Assembly: GCF_030056665.1 (NCBI RefSeq)
Contig: NZ_JASHIG010000016.1
Length of the DNA: 64,000 nucleotides
DNA from: Flectobacillus roseus
GTDB taxonomy: Bacteria > Bacteroidota > Bacteroidia > Cytophagales > Spirosomataceae
Direction: 5' to 3' (one strand)
Notes under the pieces: generated by a model
Database searches by the model: none
The model's input: the letters and a program-made list of their open reading frames with translations, nothing else
What the model was told of the DNA's origin: nothing
Program-made: the position numbers and the translations under genes
Shown here: in pieces, positions 61,272 through 64,000 of the stretch
How positions within the stretch are numbered: the stretch's first letter is position 1
Layout: each line of letters opens with the position of its first letter

Positions 61272-61292
61272 ATAATGCCACATTGGCATTAT
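61272..61292 (+). promoter_or_regulatory. Palindrome between grpE and dnaJ
   Basis: ATAATGCCA-CAT-TGGCATTAT; shares TGCCA-N3-TGGCA with the grpE leader. Confidence 0.55.
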
Positions 61293-61308
61293 TATCTATT
61301 ATAAAATC

Positions 61309-62463
61309 ATGGCAAAAAGAGATTATTATGAGGTACTTGGCGTAAGCAAAACTGCCAGCGATGACGAAATCAAAAAAGCGTATCGTAAGCTTGCGATTAA
61401 GTATCACCCAGATAAAAACCCAGGCGATAAGCAGGCTGAAGAAAGCTTCAAAGAGGCTGCTGAGGCGTATGAAGTATTATCAAATCAACAAAAACGTCAG
61501 CAATACGACCGTTTCGGACACGCAGGTATGGGTGGTGCCGCAGGTGGTGGTGGCGCTTATGGTGGCGGTATGAACATGGAAGATATCTTCAGCCAGTTTG
61601 GAGATATTTTTGGTGATGGCAGTCCATTTGGCAATATGTTTGGCGGTGGAGGCGGTGGTGGTCGCCGTGTGCGTAAAGGTTCTGACCTTCGTATCAAATT
61701 AAAATTAAACCTTGAGGAAGTCGCGAATGGTGTTGAGAAGAAAATTAAGGTAAAACGCCATGTAACTTGTAAGGCTTGTACTGGTAATGGTGCCAAAAAT
61801 GGTACTGAAGTACAAGGCTGTCAAACTTGTGGTGGTTCGGGTCAGGTGCGCCGTGTTCAACAAACTATGTTAGGACAAATGGTAACTACCTCTACTTGTC
61901 CTACTTGTAATGGCGAAGGGAAGATGATTAAAACTCGCTGTGAGGTTTGTTTTGGTGAAGGTCGTGTACTTGAAGAAGAAATCATCCCAATCAAAATTCC
62001 TGCTGGTGTAGCCGAAGGTATGCAGTTGTCGATGGGTGGTAAGGGTAACGTACCTCCTCGTGGTGGTGTTGCAGGTGATTTGTTGATTGTTATCGAGGAA
62101 GAACCACATGAAATATTACACCGTGATGGCAACAACGTTATTTACGAATTGTATCTCAACTTTGCTGATGCAGCATTAGGTACTTCTGTAGAAGTTCCAA
62201 CGATCGGAGGTAAAGCTCGTATTTCAGTTGAAGCAGGTACGCAAGGTGGTAAAATCCTACGACTAAAAGGTAAAGGTATCAAAGAAATCAATGGATATGG
62301 TACAGGCGACCAGCTTATTCATGTGAATATTTGGACACCAAAAACACTAAGTAAAGAAGAAACTGATATTCTTGAAAAATTAAAGAATTCACCAAACTTT
62401 GCACCAAAGCCAAGTAAAGGTGAAAAATCTTTCTTCGAAAAAATGAAAGACTTTTTTAATTAA
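61309..62463 (+). CDS. dnaJ: Chaperone DnaJ
   Basis: A 384-residue type I Hsp40. J domain with KYHPDKNPG (HPD motif near 33), a Gly-rich region (AAGGGGAYGGGMNMEDIFSQ), four zinc-binding repeats (CKACTGNG, CQTCGGSG, CPTCNGEG, CEVCFGEG) and the C-terminal substrate domain. Works with DnaK and the adjacent GrpE. Confidence 0.97.
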   Translation: MAKRDYYEVLGVSKTASDDEIKKAYRKLAIKYHPDKNPGDKQAEESFKEAAEAYEVLSNQQKRQQYDRFGHAGMGGAAGGGGAYGGGMNMEDIFSQFGDIFGDGSPFGNMFGGGGGGGRRVRKGSDLRIKLKLNLEEVANGVEKKIKVKRHVTCKACTGNGAKNGTEVQGCQTCGGSGQVRRVQQTMLGQMVTTSTCPTCNGEGKMIKTRCEVCFGEGRVLEEEIIPIKIPAGVAEGMQLSMGGKGNVPPRGGVAGDLLIVIEEEPHEILHRDGNNVIYELYLNFADAALGTSVEVPTIGGKARISVEAGTQGGKILRLKGKGIKEINGYGTGDQLIHVNIWTPKTLSKEETDILEKLKNSPNFAPKPSKGEKSFFEKMKDFFN

Positions 62464-62571
62464 GTAAAAGGGAGTTATTAGAGACTAGTATATCAGTTAT
62501 TAGAATAAATGCATAGCCAGTCCATAACGCAGATATAATTCTAATTATATTTTTTCTATTACTTAATTACA

Positions 62572-62611
62572 AAAAAGGGTTCGATAACAGTTTTGTTATT
62601 GAACCCTTTTT
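62572..62611. terminator. Terminator after dnaJ
   Basis: AAAAAGGGTTCGATAACA/TGTTATTGAACCCTTTTT (one G-U). Confidence 0.8.
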
Positions 62612-62682
62612 CTTTTTCAAGACTTTCATAAACTATGCATTATCTTAAATCCTGAGACAAGAATAATGTTATTAATTTCATT

Positions 62683-62720
62683 AAAAAAGGGGTCGAAAAA
62701 TATTTTCCGACCCCTTTTTT
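62683..62720. terminator. Second bidirectional terminator
   Basis: AAAAAAGGGGTCG/CGACCCCTTTTTT. It serves the minus-strand DUF2723 gene and stands next to a REP-like copy. Confidence 0.8.
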
Positions 62721-62753
62721 AATACTACTATGCGATATTTTTATTCTGTGTAA

Positions 62754-62772
62754 GACACAATCATTGCGTCTC
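62754..62772. repeat. REP-like palindrome, third copy
   Basis: GACACAAT-C-ATTGCGTCTC, one base off the perfect palindrome at 48538. Confidence 0.6.
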
Positions 62773-62843
62773 TACTGCAAGAATACAAATTTTAACATAA
62801 TCGCTAATTCGCTCAATTAGTAATGATTCATATTATGATTGAA

Positions 62844-64000
62844 CTATAAGCTAGCTTTTTGCAACTGACTATTAAACATTTGTTCATATTTAGCTGCTTC
62901 AGGCATTTTAGCTTCTTTCAAGCCATTGACGATAATCTGCATTTCGTACAATGCTGTTTGAATTTCTCTAGCATCGCTACCACGACGTTCAGTCAAATAG
63001 TAATCTAACGCTTTATTATTACGATTCATCATTGTATCAGCAATCTGAAGAGCGGTTTTCTTGTCTCCTACTGCCAAGTATAAAGCTACATAATTAGCAC
63101 TCAACTGATCGTAAGGAATCGTTTTATCAGGCATTACCTTCATTTCGTAATCCAATGCTTGTTTTGCCTTTTGCAATTTACCTTCACGTACCAATTGGTC
63201 TACCAATCTCAAGAAGCTCAAACGCGCCGTCACTACTGGTACTTCCAAATAGAAATCTGAATGATAATACGTTTTTGGATTATCCAAATCACGCCAAGCC
63301 ATTTTAGTAGTCATGTTATTATACATGATGTCTGTATTGACAAAGCCATCTTTCGCACCAGGAACTTTAAATGGCATCAAACGATACGCATAACCTTCCA
63401 ACTGCATAAATTCTTTCATATTCAAATAGCTACTGCTTGCCAATGTTGTAGCGAAGTAAATTGGACGTTTCCAACCTTCTGCTGCGTTTTGAGCAATAAT
63501 ATCTAATTGAATCAATTCTGGCTTCATAATGCCACCTTTACCTACATTCCAGCTAATCTGATCAGTCAAGAACTGGTCCATATCTTTTGGAACAATACCA
63601 GATTTTTTCACTTGGTCTACATTCACTGGAAGGAATACTGTTTCAGAAGGCATCGTATTGATCATTGAACCATCTTGCAAAGGTACTTTAATTGCTTGAT
63701 TATCATCCTTCACCAATTTCATGTATTCTTGTAGATTGATTCCTGTTTTTACGTTAGGGTTTTCGTAAAACAAGATTTGGTCGTTAACACCTTCCAAGAA
63801 ACGATCTTTTGACAATGAAATCGGCAAAGCCTGAGACTCATACGTTTTACGTTTCATTTGATCGATATACCAATCTGTACCTAACAACGACAAGTTACAA
63901 ACACGTACGTCTGTACGGAAGCCTTCTACTTCTTGCACATACCACAATGGGAATGTATCGTTATCTCCTCCTGTAAATAGGATAGCATTCGGAGCACAAG
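62844..64000 (-). CDS. DUF2723 family membrane protein, C-terminal part
   Basis: The frame is open to the last base of the window: upstream of the first methionine the residues read LFTGGDNDTFPLW, followed by YVQEVEGFRTDVRVCNLSLL, a signature of the DUF2723 family of large membrane proteins widespread in Bacteroidota. The membrane segments lie outside; what is seen is the soluble C-terminal half with tetratricopeptide-like helices (KQALDYEMKVMPDKTIPYDQ). Function is unknown, possibly glycan/glycosyl transfer-related. Confidence 0.85.
   Translation of the reverse strand, partial: CAPNAILFTGGDNDTFPLWYVQEVEGFRTDVRVCNLSLLGTDWYIDQMKRKTYESQALPISLSKDRFLEGVNDQILFYENPNVKTGINLQEYMKLVKDDNQAIKVPLQDGSMINTMPSETVFLPVNVDQVKKSGIVPKDMDQFLTDQISWNVGKGGIMKPELIQLDIIAQNAAEGWKRPIYFATTLASSSYLNMKEFMQLEGYAYRLMPFKVPGAKDGFVNTDIMYNNMTTKMAWRDLDNPKTYYHSDFYLEVPVVTARLSFLRLVDQLVREGKLQKAKQALDYEMKVMPDKTIPYDQLSANYVALYLAVGDKKTALQIADTMMNRNNKALDYYLTERRGSDAREIQTALYEMQIIVNGLKEAKMPEAAKYEQMFNSQLQKASL

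Overview
The window is Bacteroidota DNA, most likely from the order Cytophagales or a relative. Evidence: a T9SS-type C-terminal sorting domain (56592-60566), a one-protein hybrid two-component system (48583-52659), a DUF2723-type membrane-protein gene (right edge), TAnnTTTG promoter boxes and weak Shine-Dalgarno sequences. Genus cannot be fixed from the sequence alone.

Positions 1 to about 40,550 are the right part of a tailed-phage prophage. Its left end lies outside the window. It stops against the 3' end of the tmRNA gene ssrA (40553-40948, minus strand), next to a tyrosine integrase (39259-40482), so ssrA is the probable attachment site. Order on the plus strand: primase/helicase (partial) and small early genes; a non-coding stretch with a very long perfect hairpin and about eleven GGTTACAA-type octamers (candidate origin or operator array); adhesin/receptor-binding genes; protease, scaffold-like, capsid and structural genes; a candidate free-standing structured RNA (12077-12241); a cargo region (nucleoside-deoxyribosyltransferase/TIR-like protein, ParB-like protein, glycosyltransferase, putative Abi membrane protein, methylase-like protein, SymE-like protein, RarA C-terminal-like protein, HicAB-like pair); terminase, portal and connector; lysis genes; tail genes including an antisense HNH gene and the tape measure. 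The capsid module therefore lies upstream of terminase and portal, with 9 kb of cargo between, which is not the usual order.

From 40.5 kb on the DNA is ordinary chromosome: ssrA, a TonB-dependent receptor, a GroES-like protein, a metallophosphoesterase, a ferritin-like protein, an acetyltransferase, a zinc-dependent phospholipase C/S1-P1-like protein, the hybrid two-component regulator, two related GntR-type regulators (one lacking its DNA-binding domain), queG, a large secreted SGNH-esterase-like protein with a degenerate second esterase domain, grpE-dnaJ, and the end of a DUF2723 gene.

The most promising unexplained items are the phage-borne RNA at 12.1 kb; the recurring C-terminal QxxLF (sliding-clamp-like) or (D)xPF (SSB-tail-like) ends on several phage replication/cargo proteins; a duplicated 5' leader whose hairpin arms differ in sequence yet stay complementary; a methylase-like protein without the NPPY catalytic motif; and the ParB/glycosyltransferase/cargo cluster. 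All function calls are from reading the sequence; no database search was possible.
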